Assembly: GCA_025449115.1 (NCBI GenBank)
Contig: JAHLKC010000033.1
Location: 1 to 64,000, forward strand
Direction of reading: 5' to 3'
Length of the DNA stretch: 64,000 nt
DNA from: Chytridium lagenaria
Lineage: Eukaryota; Chytridiomycota; Chytridiomycetes; Chytridiales; Chytridiaceae
Part shown: piece by piece, positions 1 through 10,562 of the stretch
Position numbering within the stretch: position 1 is the first letter of the stretch
Layout of the letters: every line of letters begins with the position of its first letter
Notes under the pieces: model-generated
The model's database searches: none
The model's input: only the letters and a program-made list of their open reading frames with translations
Told to the model about the DNA's origin: nothing
Made by a program: the position numbers and the translations under genes

Positions 1-520
1 GAGGGACTAACAGCATCACCAACTTCAATCAGCTCACTGTCATTAACAGGATTTGGCTCATCAACACCGACAGGAGAGCCGTGCGGGGGATAGCTGCTGC
101 GGGGTTTGCAGAGGAAGCGTTGGAACACGTGGTGAGTACTTATGGTGCATGACCATCAACTAAAGGAGTATTCTTTCCCACATCAGCGTCAGCACTCCTG
201 AGAAGGGGAGAGGAGGTCTGCGAGAAGGGGTGGAAGAGCCAGAACGAAGCTCACCGTACTGAAGAAGCGTGAGCTTCTCCAGTGATTCCTTCAACATCCG
301 ATATCCAATGCTTTGTGTTTGCTAACTCATAGACTCTAGGGCGTGACAATGTATGACGGGGTGCCCTACGTGCGGGGATCAAGGGAGCCCTCACCACGCT
401 GGCGGATGGCTTGGTTGCGATGAACCCCAAGCAATTTTTCAAAGGAGGTGGGATAAATAGATTTGGGGAACAGAATGTCCTGGTCCCATTCGACTACATA
501 AGGTAAGGGTTCTTTCCCTT
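1..520 (+). CDS. 3' part of an unrecognised multi-exon gene, possibly degraded
   Basis: I do not recognise this gene. A reading frame open from the left edge (INRIWLINTD, AAAGFAEEALEHV) ends at a plausible donor (GTGAGT at 132). After an acceptor near 185 another open stretch reads ALLRRGEEVCEKGWKSQNEA. A further stretch about 365-500 reads ALTTLADGLVAMNPKQFF and continues to VLVPFDYIR, ending at GTAAGG. The amino-acid composition and matching splice sites look like real exons, but the frames do not join cleanly and weaker coding-like fragments follow to about 900. It may be a partial gene running in from the left or a decayed one. The neighbouring sequence is repeat-rich. Confidence 0.3.
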
Positions 521-1011
521 AGTTCGTCATATGCTCAGAGGAGGCGGGTTCGAAGCCTTGGAGGTGTTCACTGTCTCAAAAGACATGAACTACTTCATCC
601 TCCTCATCATCGGGTCGTCGTGTGAAGCTCCTGAGTCCGACGATGGCCGCGAGGATTGTGGGATGAAGATGCCTGGTGAGAAAGGCGGTCATCATCCTTG
701 CTAACAGCACCAGGTCAGCGAGAGCCAAAGGACGCAACGACGGTCTTCTTGGTTACTGGGGCCTCTCTAGAGGGAGGAGCGCGACGATTTGACAAAGCTG
801 AAGAGCCCTGAGGGTCGGAAAGGACCTTCTGATGTTGCCCAGCTGTTGCACGAGGGTCGAGGACCGTTATTCCTCAAGTTTCGTACTCTGAGGCGTACTC
901 AAACACAATATTGAATGGAAGAATAGGGAGAGCACAGCTCAAGGCTGGCCTAGAACGAGGTCTTTATAGGTGTCGTAGATCTATTCAAGTTTTGCTCAAT
1001 ATCTCCAATGT

Positions 1012-1327
1012 AGCATGCCATAAGTTGGCATACCACGTCGACCGCTCTTCCTTCTATAAGAAGCTCTCTTGTATCTTTGGGGAAAAACTATGAGAAACCC
1101 CGAGAGGGAAAAGAATGGAACGACAACAAGGAAATATGTGAGATTATAAGATAACCTCACCAAGAGGCATGAATGCGTCGCTTATATAGACGTCATGCCC
1201 TTATTCTTATTTTGTTGTTCCCGTTCCATTCTTTTCCCTCTCGGGGTTTTTAACAGTTTATAGATACGAGAGAGGTTTTTATAGAAGGAAGGGCGGGCGA
1301 CGTGGTGTGCCAACTTATGACATGCTA
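1012..1327. repeat. Imperfect inverted repeat (foldback), arms about 120 bp
   Basis: The left arm (about 1012-1130) reads CATAAGTTGGCATACCACGT and later CCCCGAGAGGGAAAAGAATG. The reverse complement of about 1205-1327 carries the same order: CATAAGTTGGCACACCACGT, then CCCCGAGAGGGAAAAGAATG. About 75 bp separates the arms. The layout is that of a foldback or MITE-like element, or of two oppositely oriented copies of a dispersed repeat. No transposase is visible. Confidence 0.6.
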
Positions 1328-2082
1328 CCACGTTGGTTGAGGCGCCTGTTGTTGTTATTTGATTCCCCTCCATGTATTGTTTTATTTTTTGTAGAAAGTT
1401 GAATAGATTTACATACACCTCTTTAGTCCTGGATTAAGCCCTCTGTACATTCAGGCCAGCCCCTGGTGGGCTGTGCTATCATCTTTCCCAGTTTATTCAC
1501 TATTGTGTGTTGAGTTGTACTAGCGGGTGCTCTGGTTAGCACGCCGCCGAGGGAGACTGCGATCCGAACCAAGACATTGTCTAAAAAGGTATGAGCCATG
1601 GGAATACGCCTCAAGGGCATGATTCCTTCAAAGGTTTGGTCAGTATAACTACCTCTGTTCTATTCTTGATGGCTATGATAGGCTATCTAGTTGCCTGTGA
1701 GTGGGAGAGTGGCATGAGCAGGGCCCTAGGTAGATGAGATTGAGATAGAACATGTTAAACGGCTTATTGCGGCCAATATGAGGCCTGGTACACTCCTTGA
1801 AGTGGGATGGAATCCCTTCTCGTAGACCCCTTTCCCCTAGTCACTTAGATCTAGTCTCTAGGCATTTCCCTTCCTTTCTTCCCTTTATCATTAACAATTA
1901 GAACGAAAACCACAGCAACTTAAATCCCCGCTGTCACTTAAGGCAGAATAGGGCTTGACTCTTGATCTAGGACTACTTCCTAGACTCTAGTCTCGTCACC
2001 TATTATGTGGTTCTCTACCTCTGTATGCCGGGGCTTAGCAGAGGGGCCATAGAGAGAACTTCACAAATAAGGATAATGGCAC
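1328..2082. other. Gene-free stretch
   Basis: Short open frames only and no recognisable domain. It lies between repeat copies and may be non-coding parts of a decayed element. Confidence 0.4.
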
Positions 2083-2330
2083 GACGTCTATATAAGCGAC
2101 GCATTCATGCCTCTTGGTGAGGTTATCATATAATCTCAAAGAAAAACCTATGAAAAACCCCGAGAGGGAAGAGAACGGAACAGGAACAAAGGAATTAGGA
2201 ATAAAGGCACGACGTCTATATAAGCATTGTGTTTATGACTCTTGGTGAGGTTATATAATAACTTCACATGAAGTCTATGTATGTGATACATTTATGCCTT
2301 TTAATGAGGTTATCTGATAATATTACATAA
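2083..2330 (+). repeat. Direct copies of the same repeat family, with TATA-like core
   Basis: GCACGACGTCTATATAAGC begins at about 2089 and again at about 2207. Both are followed by a variant of GCCTCTTGGTGAGGTTAT, and a third, more diverged copy lies near 2270-2320. Between the first two copies lies AACCCCGAGAGGGAA, which also occurs in the 1012-1327 inverted repeat. The same block is present in reverse orientation at about 1150-1200. Each copy contains TATATAAG just after a GACGTC palindrome, so it could carry promoter activity; this is inference. Confidence 0.6.
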
Positions 2331-3115
2331 CTCAAAGACTGAATTACATTCTTGGGGTCACGTGCTGTGCTTGTTTCATTATATTACTTTTATATTTACC
2401 GCACTATCCGCTGATTCAACAGCTGTATTGTATTTATATTTACCGACCTATCTGGTAATATAGCGTGTTGTTACACCGAAGTTGTGTGGACTACTGGGCA
2501 GTGAGCCAAACACTAGGATCCATGAGAATTACTGAAAAAGCGACATCAGGATCAAGTGAACGTAGTCACCAGCATGGTAAACGAGTTTTGATGAACACTG
2601 TATACTCTCTTTAATAAATTATCAAACTTGAAACAGGCCTGTCGGGATAGATTAATGGACCGAGAATATCAGACTTTGTATCAGTTAAAAGATAGAGAAC
2701 ATCAACATCGAATCTGCTAATTCGCCAATAAAAAACATTTCATTTGTGATTAAAGCTTATTTCCATGGCGTTATACCACGAGTCGTCAGTCTTTTTCATA
2801 AGGCACTTTTTCGCTACAATTCTAAGAGTAGTTCTAACGGCAAAGTCGTTGGAAACAGCGGCGAAGACAAACTTAGGATCTTTCTTGGCGTAAATCTAAT
2901 AAAGTGATATCCTCACATGAAAGCGAAGCATTCATCGGGTTCTGGTAAGCGAGATGCGCAGAAGTGCATTTTCTGCTTAAGCATAAAAATCATGTGCCAT
3001 CCAAACAAATATGTAGCAAATTGAAACAGGTTTGCTCTTGTCTAGGGACAAGAACAATTCTTTTTCGTTCTTATATTAAATACTTTATCCGTACGTTTTC
3101 TCTTCCCTTAACACA

Positions 3116-3191
3116 CCTTGATCTTATTAAATCTTTTCCCACCCAAAACTTTTCCTTGATCTTATTAAATCTTTTCCCACCCAAAACTTTT
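3116..3191. repeat. 38-bp perfect or near-perfect tandem duplication
   Basis: Two adjacent copies of a 38-bp unit starting CCTTGATCTTATTAAATC and ending in ACCCAAAACTTTT lie at 3116-3153 and 3154-3191. Apart from this duplication, the gene-free interval 2331-3822 shows no recognisable gene. Confidence 0.85.
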
Positions 3192-3822
3192 TCCTTTTGT
3201 AAACCTCGGCGGCGCGTGCATTAACATAGAGATGCGGTAATACGGCCGAAAACTTCATTTAAACCCTTTAAGACCCTAGAAGTCGGAGCGAGAGGCAAGG
3301 CATTTGCGGACCTTCAGCCCCGATATCGTCACCTAAATCTGGGTTTTCGACGCCCCGCTATCTTCGTTCTTCCAATCCCTGGGGGTAGGGGCCACCCTGG
3401 GGCTACACGCATCACAAAGTCATGGCTCGACAAGAATTTTAGCCCTCGTGGCGACGGCTAGGATGTTGGATCGCTGTCGCGTCCCTGATGAGCTGATGTA
3501 GGCTATTGTTTTGACTCTAGTGTATTGGTGTGGGTGACGGCATCCTCTGTTCTTTCTTGCTATCGCAAGGCTTTTTCGTGATGCGTGCCAGTTCTTTTTC
3601 GTATCATCTTCAGAATAATGATTTCAGACTTATAATATCATCATATACATAAAAGTGATAATAAATGTACATAAAAGTATTTATAATAAATGTAGTGTAG
3701 ATAGACTATTTGATATATTCATTAAACTGAGAATGAGCAGGCAACAACTGCCGCAATAAATACACACTCTCCAAGAGAGCATTAATAAAAGAGAGATTGA
3801 AACCGAGAACGGAAAAAAGTCA

Positions 3823-5088
3823 TCACTCATCATCCTCCGTCTCCTCCTCACCCCCGCTTCCATTTTTGACACCCTTGCAATGGAACAACAGGTGCTTCCC
3901 CAAAGAGTCTTTCCTCTTACAAGCAACCCCACACTTGGGACATTCAAACTCCCTCATCTCACTATGCGCCGTCTTCAAATGTCTTTGCAAATCGTGCGGC
4001 CTCGCAAATGTCGCGGGACACTGCTTGCAAACGTAATCGCGACGATCAGTGTGAATGACGAGGTGAGAGAGGAGATGGGATTTCCTTGAAAAGGGTTTTT
4101 GGCAGTGTGGACAGCGGTGACGGATTAGTGCGACCACACCGGTGCGTTTGAGCATCTGGTTAGGACCGAGGATCGGGGAAGCTTTCTTTTTCGTTGACTC
4201 GATCGGGGATTTGGGTCGACGGGCGACGGGTTTCGGAGTGTAGGGGTTGGTGGGGAGGAGGATGGGGAGGATGGTGCGGAGAGGGTTGGGAGAGGGGTGA
4301 TGGAGGATGCAGTGGAGGAGGAAGGGGAAGAGGGAGCTTCGTGGGCGAGAGAGGGGGATCCTTCGAATTTGATCCAGTTGGTTTCGTTTTGCCATGACGA
4401 GGGAGGGGTTTGGGTCATTTGCGGGTCTGGGGAGGGGAATGTGCCGTTCCATGGAGCGCGGAGTTGTTGGTGTTGTTCGTGATCGGATTCGAGGTCGATT
4501 GCTGGGGGGTTTATTTTAGGTGTGCCAAAAACGTCGAGCATCATCATTTGCGATAGGTGCGGGGGTGGTCGATGGATTGTTGAGGGAGGGGAAAGGTGAG
4601 TAAGGAGGTTGGTTGTTAAAGACAATAGGTTGGTGAGAGGGAGGCATGGGAAAGAAGGGAAAGGGAGGGAAGGAAGGCATGGTGCTTGCTGGAGCTTGAG
4701 GGGCTGGGGTGAGGAAGGAGTTTCCTGCAGCTTGACGGGCGACAGCGTCCCATAGGAGGTTGGGGGGGATGGATGACATGGGGACAGGTGTTAGGCTGAA
4801 GGGGACTGTGCTGCACATGGATGCGGGTGTGGGAGGTGCGTTCATGTCAGGGCTGTGCATGATCTGTTGTTGTTGTTGCTGTTGTGGTTGTTGCTGCTGT
4901 TGTTGTTGTTGTTGTTGATGCGGTTGATAGTGCATGGGCTGCTGCTGGATGTGATGTGGTGGAGTGTAGCTGTTGATCGCCATGTTATGTTGGTGGTAGT
5001 GTGGTGGTGGTGCTTGAGTCGATGGGATGGGAAGTTGAAGCAGTGCCTGCATGACAAGTGGATCAAATGCTCCAGATGAGTAGTTCAT
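3823..5088 (-). CDS. C2H2 zinc-finger transcription factor, ZF-A
   Basis: Putative nuclear DNA-binding regulator with a long low-complexity N-terminus and three C-terminal fingers. The N-terminus begins MNYSSGAFDPLV and holds a Q-run interrupted by P (codons about 4862-4915). Finger 1 is CPHCQKPFSRKSHLLSHLVIH, finger 2 CKQCPATFARPHDLQRH and finger 3 starts CPKCGVACKRKDSL, followed by a KH-x3-HC end and an acidic tail (EEETEDDE). The frame is interrupted near 4520-4550 and again near 4140, where one-base shifts reconnect the segments; I read this as one gene with consensus errors. Target genes are unknown. Four E-box/CArG-like elements lie upstream. Finger 3 has Cys where the core Phe is expected, as in ZF-E, F and G. 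Confidence 0.8.
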
Positions 5089-5373
5089 TGAAGTGTGATG
5101 GCGAGGTTAAGGAGGGTGGTTTTGTTTCAAGTGATAATGAACGGGTTGATGCGCTGCTGCAGTGTGTTAAGTTGATGGTCGTGGAAGAGGGTGTTAGTGG
5201 TTGAAGTTCTGGTGGATGGTGGGTGGAAGGTGAAGGGATGTCGGTGCTTTAATAGGGTTCGTTTAGAGCTTTTTTCTCCTCTTTTCTTTTCTCCCTCTCC
5301 TTTTCCCCCCGTAATATGGGCTGAGAGCGTGAAAATTCACTTGCTGCGGAAACGACAATCTCCTTAAATAACT

Positions 5374-5389
5374 CACCTGCCATTTTAGG
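5374..5389 (+). promoter_or_regulatory. E-box/CArG composite element 1
   Basis: CACCTGCCATTTTAGG: an E-box (CACCTG) directly followed by a perfect CC(A/T)6GG box. It lies about 290 bp upstream of the ZF-A start. Function is inferred from resemblance to bHLH and SRF-type MADS sites. Confidence 0.45.
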
Positions 5390-5694
5390 AAAACAACCTA
5401 ATTCCAATTTCTCGGTAAAGAGTTTTCAAATGTAGGCTGAATCAAAAGCAGAGGCACCGAGGGATCAGACCTCGGTTCAGGGTGACCTTGTCATACCGTG
5501 CCGGGCATCGTTTTTGGATACAATATGTTTCCATCCTATCAGGATCAGATCCGGCGGCTGTCCTCCTGGTTTCCTCAACAGTCATTGGCTTTGCCCAGCA
5601 AAATTAAGAGGTTCAAACACTTCAGAAATTCAGGGTAACGCGCCCTCCCATTCGTTTCAGAATCAATAAAAAAAATTTTTTTTCATAACTCTCT

Positions 5695-5726
5695 CACCTG
5701 CCATATTGGGCACCTACCATATTGGG
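5695..5726 (+). promoter_or_regulatory. Tandem pair of E-box/CArG-like elements
   Basis: Two adjacent 16-mers, CACCTGCCATATTGGG and CACCTACCATATTGGG, differ at one base. The second half of each differs from a CArG box at one position. They lie about 610-640 bp upstream of ZF-A. Confidence 0.5.
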
Positions 5727-6894
5727 ACTTCATTTCTCGTTGACTAATGAAAAAAAGGGAAAACAGCGGAAAGAACACCGCAACGAGACACGCTAAGAAA
5801 AAGAGAAACTGCCCTGGGCGATGAATTTGACGATGGCGTGTTTACAAACGCTGCCAAATGAATTCAACCGCGTCTCATCATGATGCCGCAACCTCACAAG
5901 CCAAAGAAAAACAAACCAACCCACGTTCACATTAACACCTCCCACGGGCTATAAGTGCGTTGGGGCTAAGTGTTTGTCGTTTATCAAAGAGGCGCCGCTT
6001 TTGATAGGGTCTTGCGGATGTCCCTTCCACTATGACATCCGAGGCATCTTTATGAATCGATTTTGAACTTTACTTTTATTGGTCGTCCTTCTCTCGGCGT
6101 TCTCTTCTCGTCTGCCTCCCACCATTCCTTGGTTTTGCCCCCAAGTCTGATACAGGGGCCGTTAACGGTCGAAACTCTTCAAAGCCCGCGACAAAGCTCG
6201 ACCTCCGAGTACCGAAACCCATAGTATCCTGGGCGGTGGAATAGATCCTCCGCCTTCCTTTTATGGCAGGTGGAATTTGGTTTTTGCCCAGGTGCAACCC
6301 TCCAAAGGAAAAATGAGAAAAGAAAGACATTTTCACACGTGGGAAATGAATTACTAATTAAATAATTAAATTAGCTTTTTGTTTTTTTAGCTTTTCTATT
6401 GCCCTTTTCTTCTAATATTCAATTTTATTATTTATTAACCTAGATTTTAATTTCACTGTAAAAAAACAGAATTCTGACAAAAGGTTAAAAAAAGGGCTGT
6501 TTTTTTTTTCTTTCTAAGGGCCTTTGGAAGGGACTTTATTACGTTAAGGCGTTAAGGGAGGATGGCAATTGGGTGGCCATTATTACATAATTCTAAAATT
6601 ACAGCATCATTTGCGGAAGCGGAATGTTTCATAAATGTCCTTGTTTTTCTGATGCCAAGTATATATTTTCAAATTTTGTACACTTTTAAAAAGTTGGACA
6701 CTTTATGTAGTATCCGTCATGAGTTCAAAAATGCATGCGCTTCACACGTATCCCATCATGCGCTCTACAATGCATTTCACTCATCTCCTTCATGCGCTTA
6801 CAACAAGGCGTCAAACACAAGATCATCATCGCCCCCTTTTTTTTATTTTCTTCGAAACTTCTAATCTCCTGTCCCCAAAGTCTACAGTTTCCCA
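5727..6894. other. Intergenic, AT-rich, upstream of ZF-A
   Basis: No gene recognised. It contains one more reverse-oriented composite element (6257-6272) and A/T-rich tracts around 6340-6510. Confidence 0.5.
6257..6272 (-). promoter_or_regulatory. E-box/CArG composite element, reverse orientation
   Basis: The minus strand reads CACCTGCCATAAAAGG, an E-box joined to a perfect CC(A/T)6GG box, at about 1.17 kb upstream of ZF-A. Confidence 0.45.
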
Positions 6895-7135
6895 TCATAT
6901 TCTTTTTCTTCGACTAATCCCGTCAACTACATGTAATCTTACACCTCTCACACCTCCATTCGATATCACAATGTTTACTCTTGCAATGCCAGGTCATGCA
7001 GACGTGCGAAGGCGGCGGTACATTTCGTGCAGGTGGTCGCGACGGGTTTAATGGGAGACCAGGTGTGGGAGGAGATGGGATTTACGGGACAAGGATTTTT
7101 GGCAGCGGGGGTAGTGGTGACGGAATTTGTAGGGT
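6895..7135 (-). pseudogene. Decayed three-finger C2H2 copy
   Basis: Read on the minus strand with frame changes, all three fingers of the ZF-A/E/F/G subgroup can be traced. Finger 1 reads RCQKSLSRKSHLLPHLVSH with its first Cys changed and a stop right after. Finger 2 reads CTKCTAAFARLHDL. Finger 3 starts CERCKITCS and is followed by stops. In-frame stops inside the fingers, unlike the simple one-base slips elsewhere, indicate a real relic. No matching N-terminal region was recognised. Confidence 0.7.
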
Positions 7136-8077
7136 TGTGGGCTGGAGGAGTCGGAGGAGATGCCGCGGGGACGTTTACAAGGTTGAGTGTGGATTATTCT
7201 TGATCACGTGGGAAAGAGGAAGGTGGGTTCGTTGTTGATTACAAAGGGGCTGGCTTTATTAGGTTTTTTTAATGAGGTAAATATTATAGTCGTCGACGTT
7301 CCAAAAAAATCTGGGAATGAAGAACGGAAGGTGAGAGGTTGTAGAGAATTCATAGAGTTGCAGCGTCACCGAGCAGTGAGTCCAGCGCAGATGACCGTGA
7401 TCACGGTGGAGGATGACGTGACGATGAGAGGAGACACAAAAGTGTGAGATGAAGACGGTAGGTTTTTTGGTTTGCGCTTTGTAGCGCATTCATCTCCCAA
7501 GCTACACATTTATCAACTTGACAGGTATCGAAAGAGCAGTATGTATCGGCTGGATCATAACGGGAACATGAATCGCGCGTGCAAGGGGACTGTGTGTGTG
7601 GCGCTTGTAAACGGAGCATTGAGAGAGTCCATCATATAAAATGATCATAGCTTGGGAGTAACGAACCATAATTTCCATGCTTTATATATAAAGGCTCAAT
7701 ATTATTTAATTTAACGTCGGTCGTGTTTGCTTAACAGTTAAGTAATAGAAAGATTAATAATCGTGGCCTAATGCTAGAGCCATATAATGCCACGGCATAA
7801 ACAATCTAGAGTATCATATTCAAGGCTCTCAGTCTACGTCACAGACCAATCCTACGTTTCAACAAATCACAATCAACGTTCTAAAGCTGCTACAATTTTT
7901 TTAGGACTGTCCGTTCCAAGATATTTTTAATGGCACTGTGAAAGACCCACTGGATACTTCAGTTTTAAAAAATGTCTCTCAGAATTCATGGTTCTAACTC
8001 ATCGTCAACGCCCCCATTTATTATTTATAGCTTTCAATGCACAACATTCTCGCCACGACAAAGGCTATCCACAAATA
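7136..8077. other. Intergenic between finger relic and ZF-B
   Basis: No gene recognised. The part near 8078 is probably the 3' flank of ZF-B. Confidence 0.4.
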
Positions 8078-9724
8078 CTAATTCAAAATATCCATTATGC
8101 CATAACACTTCTCTTTCCCGCCTTTCACAACCTCATCCACCCTTTCGAGTTTCTCGGCCTCCCCCACGCGTTCAACCACCTTTTTCGCGGTACCCCTCAT
8201 CTCACTCGCAACATGCTTTTTCAATGAATCCGCTCTTGGGAACGTTGCGGGGCAGTTTGGGCATTTGAAGCGTCGCGAATCTGTGTGCCGCGTTCGAACG
8301 TGACGACGGAGATCGTGGGAGCGGATAAAGGTGAGGGAGCAGAGAGTGCATTTGTGACGTTTTGGAGAGGGGCTGTGGACGAGAAGGTGGGAGGTAAGGT
8401 TGGAACGACGGGGAAAGGTGCGAGGACAGGATGGGCAGGAGAAGATTAGGGGAAGGGTTGGGAGGCCGGCGCCGTAGGGAGCGGCGGCCGATGGGACGGA
8501 TATGGAGTTGGTGCCGCGGTGGTAGTTGCGACGCGTGTCAATGGGAGGGGCGGGGAAGTGGACGTAGGAGTCGTCGGGAGTTTCAGAGGTGGTGGATGGT
8601 GGTGGTATGTGGAAATCGGGGCTTGATGTGGTGGTGGGAGGTTTTGATGTGAGGTTGGAAGGTGAGTTTATGGGTGTTTCGGCGGCTTTCCGATGGGGGT
8701 CGATGGAAGCCCCAGAGGAGTGCGTATAAGACGAGTCTGGTGAGAGGGAGGCGGTGGAGCGAGGTGGCATGGTCAAGTGTGTCGAGGATGCTGGAATGAG
8801 AATTCGTTGGGGCGGGATTGTTGAAAATGGCATGGCGCGTGGAACTGGGGATTGAGAGATTGATCCTGTACACGATGATATCACTGGGTTCGATGTTGAC
8901 GGCGCGTAATGATATTGCTGATGCGAAGGATACTGAGGGCCGAGAGGAGATTGGTGCTGATCCATCAGAGAAAAATGAATATGGCAGTTGCAAGAAGCAG
9001 CAGGGCAAGATTGAATTGGAGTATGCATTGGAGGATGCGTTGGGGTATGGTGGTGCCCATACCATGTAGGTGGTGATACTCCAGGATGATGGCGAACATC
9101 CACGTGACAAACTGCAGTTGGTGCCTGACGAACGTATTCTTGAGAAGGTCCCGCTGGTACTTGACGGACATGCTCTGGAGGTATCGACCCTCTTGTAACC
9201 CTCACATACTCAAAGGTGGGCGACTGCTGATGCGTCACGTTGCTTTCCGTCGGCCACTGTTGATTCGGAGGAGGTGAGTGACTGCTTGTCAAACGTTGAT
9301 GCAACGACGGCGAAAGTTGAGGAGGAGGAGTCGGAAGGACTGATCGAGGAGAGGTTCCAATGATCTGGTGAGGAGACGTGTATCGAGGTTGCATTTCAGG
9401 TGAAGCCGTAGGTGTATCAAACTTAGGTGGATGTGCAAGAGCAATGCTAGCTAACCGATTAAGACCATAATCTTCAGTGATAGGGGAGGAGCTCATGGTG
9501 CTTTTTGGTGCGTTGGTGGTAGCAGGAAATGGAAGAGGTTTTGCTGATGATTGATGGGTTTCATGTAATGATTGTTTCAAAGTATGCAATGTCGATGAAG
9601 GGTGAAGGTGATGGTGAACAGTATGGGATATTATGCCGGCTGTAAGCGTGCCGCTTGAAGATGGCGTATTGATGCGTTCGACGACGGCATCATGATATCT
9701 TCCATGTTGATACGTGAGAGACAT
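8078..9724 (-). CDS. C2H2 zinc-finger transcription factor, ZF-B (uninterrupted)
   Basis: The only full-length finger gene here in one unbroken frame, 548 residues, starting MSLTYQHGRYHD. Residues 1-420 are P/S/T/H-rich with no recognised domain. The fingers occupy about 430-515: CPSCPRTFPRRSNLTSHLLVH, CTLCSLTFIRSHDLRRH and CPNCPATFPRADSLKKH. Finger 3 lacks a clear fourth zinc ligand (HVASEM after the first His), so it is probably degenerate or uses a more distant residue. A basic/acidic tail of about 35 residues follows. The FKCPNCP start of finger 3 and the DSLKKH helix group it with ZF-H and ZF-I. Overall architecture resembles Crz1-like fungal factors, but no orthology is claimed. Confidence 0.85.
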   Translation of the reverse strand: MSLTYQHGRYHDAVVERINTPSSSGTLTAGIISHTVHHHLHPSSTLHTLKQSLHETHQSSAKPLPFPATTNAPKSTMSSSPITEDYGLNRLASIALAHPPKFDTPTASPEMQPRYTSPHQIIGTSPRSVLPTPPPQLSPSLHQRLTSSHSPPPNQQWPTESNVTHQQSPTFEYVRVTRGSIPPEHVRQVPAGPSQEYVRQAPTAVCHVDVRHHPGVSPPTWYGHHHTPTHPPMHTPIQSCPAASCNCHIHFSLMDQHQSPLGPQYPSHQQYHYAPSTSNPVISSCTGSISQSPVPRAMPFSTIPPQRILIPASSTHLTMPPRSTASLSPDSSYTHSSGASIDPHRKAAETPINSPSNLTSKPPTTTSSPDFHIPPPSTTSETPDDSYVHFPAPPIDTRRNYHRGTNSISVPSAAAPYGAGLPTLPLIFSCPSCPRTFPRRSNLTSHLLVHSPSPKRHKCTLCSLTFIRSHDLRRHVRTRHTDSRRFKCPNCPATFPRADSLKKHVASEMRGTAKKVVERVGEAEKLERVDEVVKGGKEKCYGIMDILN

Positions 9725-10490
9725 GGTGAAGTCAATGAAAACTCGAAGAAAAGCAGGGGAATTAATACGTAATTATTTTTATTTATACTTTTTTATAATA
9801 TAAAAAAAAAAACAAAAACTTTTTAGCAACAAAATATGAAGCTGCACCCCAGTTTAAAGAATACAAAAACAAAATAAAAATACAAAGTATTTAAGTGGCT
9901 TGTTGTGTTTTGTTCTTTTTGACAAGTTGGTTCAACACCACAAACCCAGCTCTCAACTCTAATTGTTATGCGCTATCGAAGCCACCGATAAAAAATAAAA
10001 ATAATGAATTTTGTTATTAGTACTAAGGTGTCAGACGGCGGATCTCCTTCCCTTGAGGCTGCACCCGGTGCCTGTCTCCATCTAACTCAACGTGTGCAAT
10101 GTCATGTATTTATGATGGAGTGGTTATGTATGTAAAAGACGCGCGTCTGAAAAGAATTGTCTTGAAAGGGTGATGGTGTGTTTATATGTTCGTTTGTAGT
10201 CAGTCGACAAAGTCTGCGACGCTCAAGACTGCAAATTCTCTCAAATTTCTTTTAGGGTCTATTCCTGTGTGGTTTCTTTATCCAAAATATATCCAAGAGA
10301 CAACATTGAAAGCGCATAATTTGAACTCATTCTAAGACGTGAGCCGGTAGTGAGTTACTAAAGGTCGTTCGCTAATCTCGTCTTTCAGAGGTGCTCTATC
10401 CGTCTTCAACAAATTTGCACCAATCAAACGCATTTTACCCATCTCATTGCGTTAAGAGTATGTTGGCATACAATGTGAAATTTTACTCAT
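9725..10490. other. Intergenic; start of duplicated tRNA block
   Basis: A/T-rich upstream region of ZF-B without recognised genes. From about 10412 it is similar to 43183 onward (CCAATCAAAC, CATTTTACCCAT). Confidence 0.5.
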
Positions 10491-10562
10491 AGCACTTTAG
10501 CTCAGGGGAAGAGCGCGGGGCTCATAACTCCGAGGTCCCAGGATCGAAACCTGGAAGTGCTA
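10491..10562 (+). tRNA. Initiator tRNA-Met (CAT), copy 1
   Basis: 72 nt that fold as a tRNA: acceptor AGCACTT/AAGTGCT with discriminator A, D-stem GCTC/GAGC, anticodon loop CTCATAA (anticodon CAT), T-stem CCAGG/CCTGG. The A1-U72 pair and the T-loop ATCGAAA (A at 54 and 60) are hallmarks of the eukaryotic initiator rather than the elongator. No intron. TTTT occurs about 13 nt downstream and could terminate Pol III. It is identical to the copy at 43262. Confidence 0.95.

Noticed and set aside
2964..3224. 86-codon plus-strand frame
   Set aside because: Its middle is produced by the 38-bp tandem duplication; no coding character.
3240..3600. Moderately GC-rich stretch with short open segments (RILALVATARMLDRCR)
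   Set aside because: Stops interrupt every frame and no family is recognised; possibly an old element, but not supportable as a gene.
4855..5079. Leu-rich frame on the plus strand opposite the ZF-A Q-tract
   Set aside because: Antisense of CAA/CAG repeats gives Leu runs; no start context or homology.
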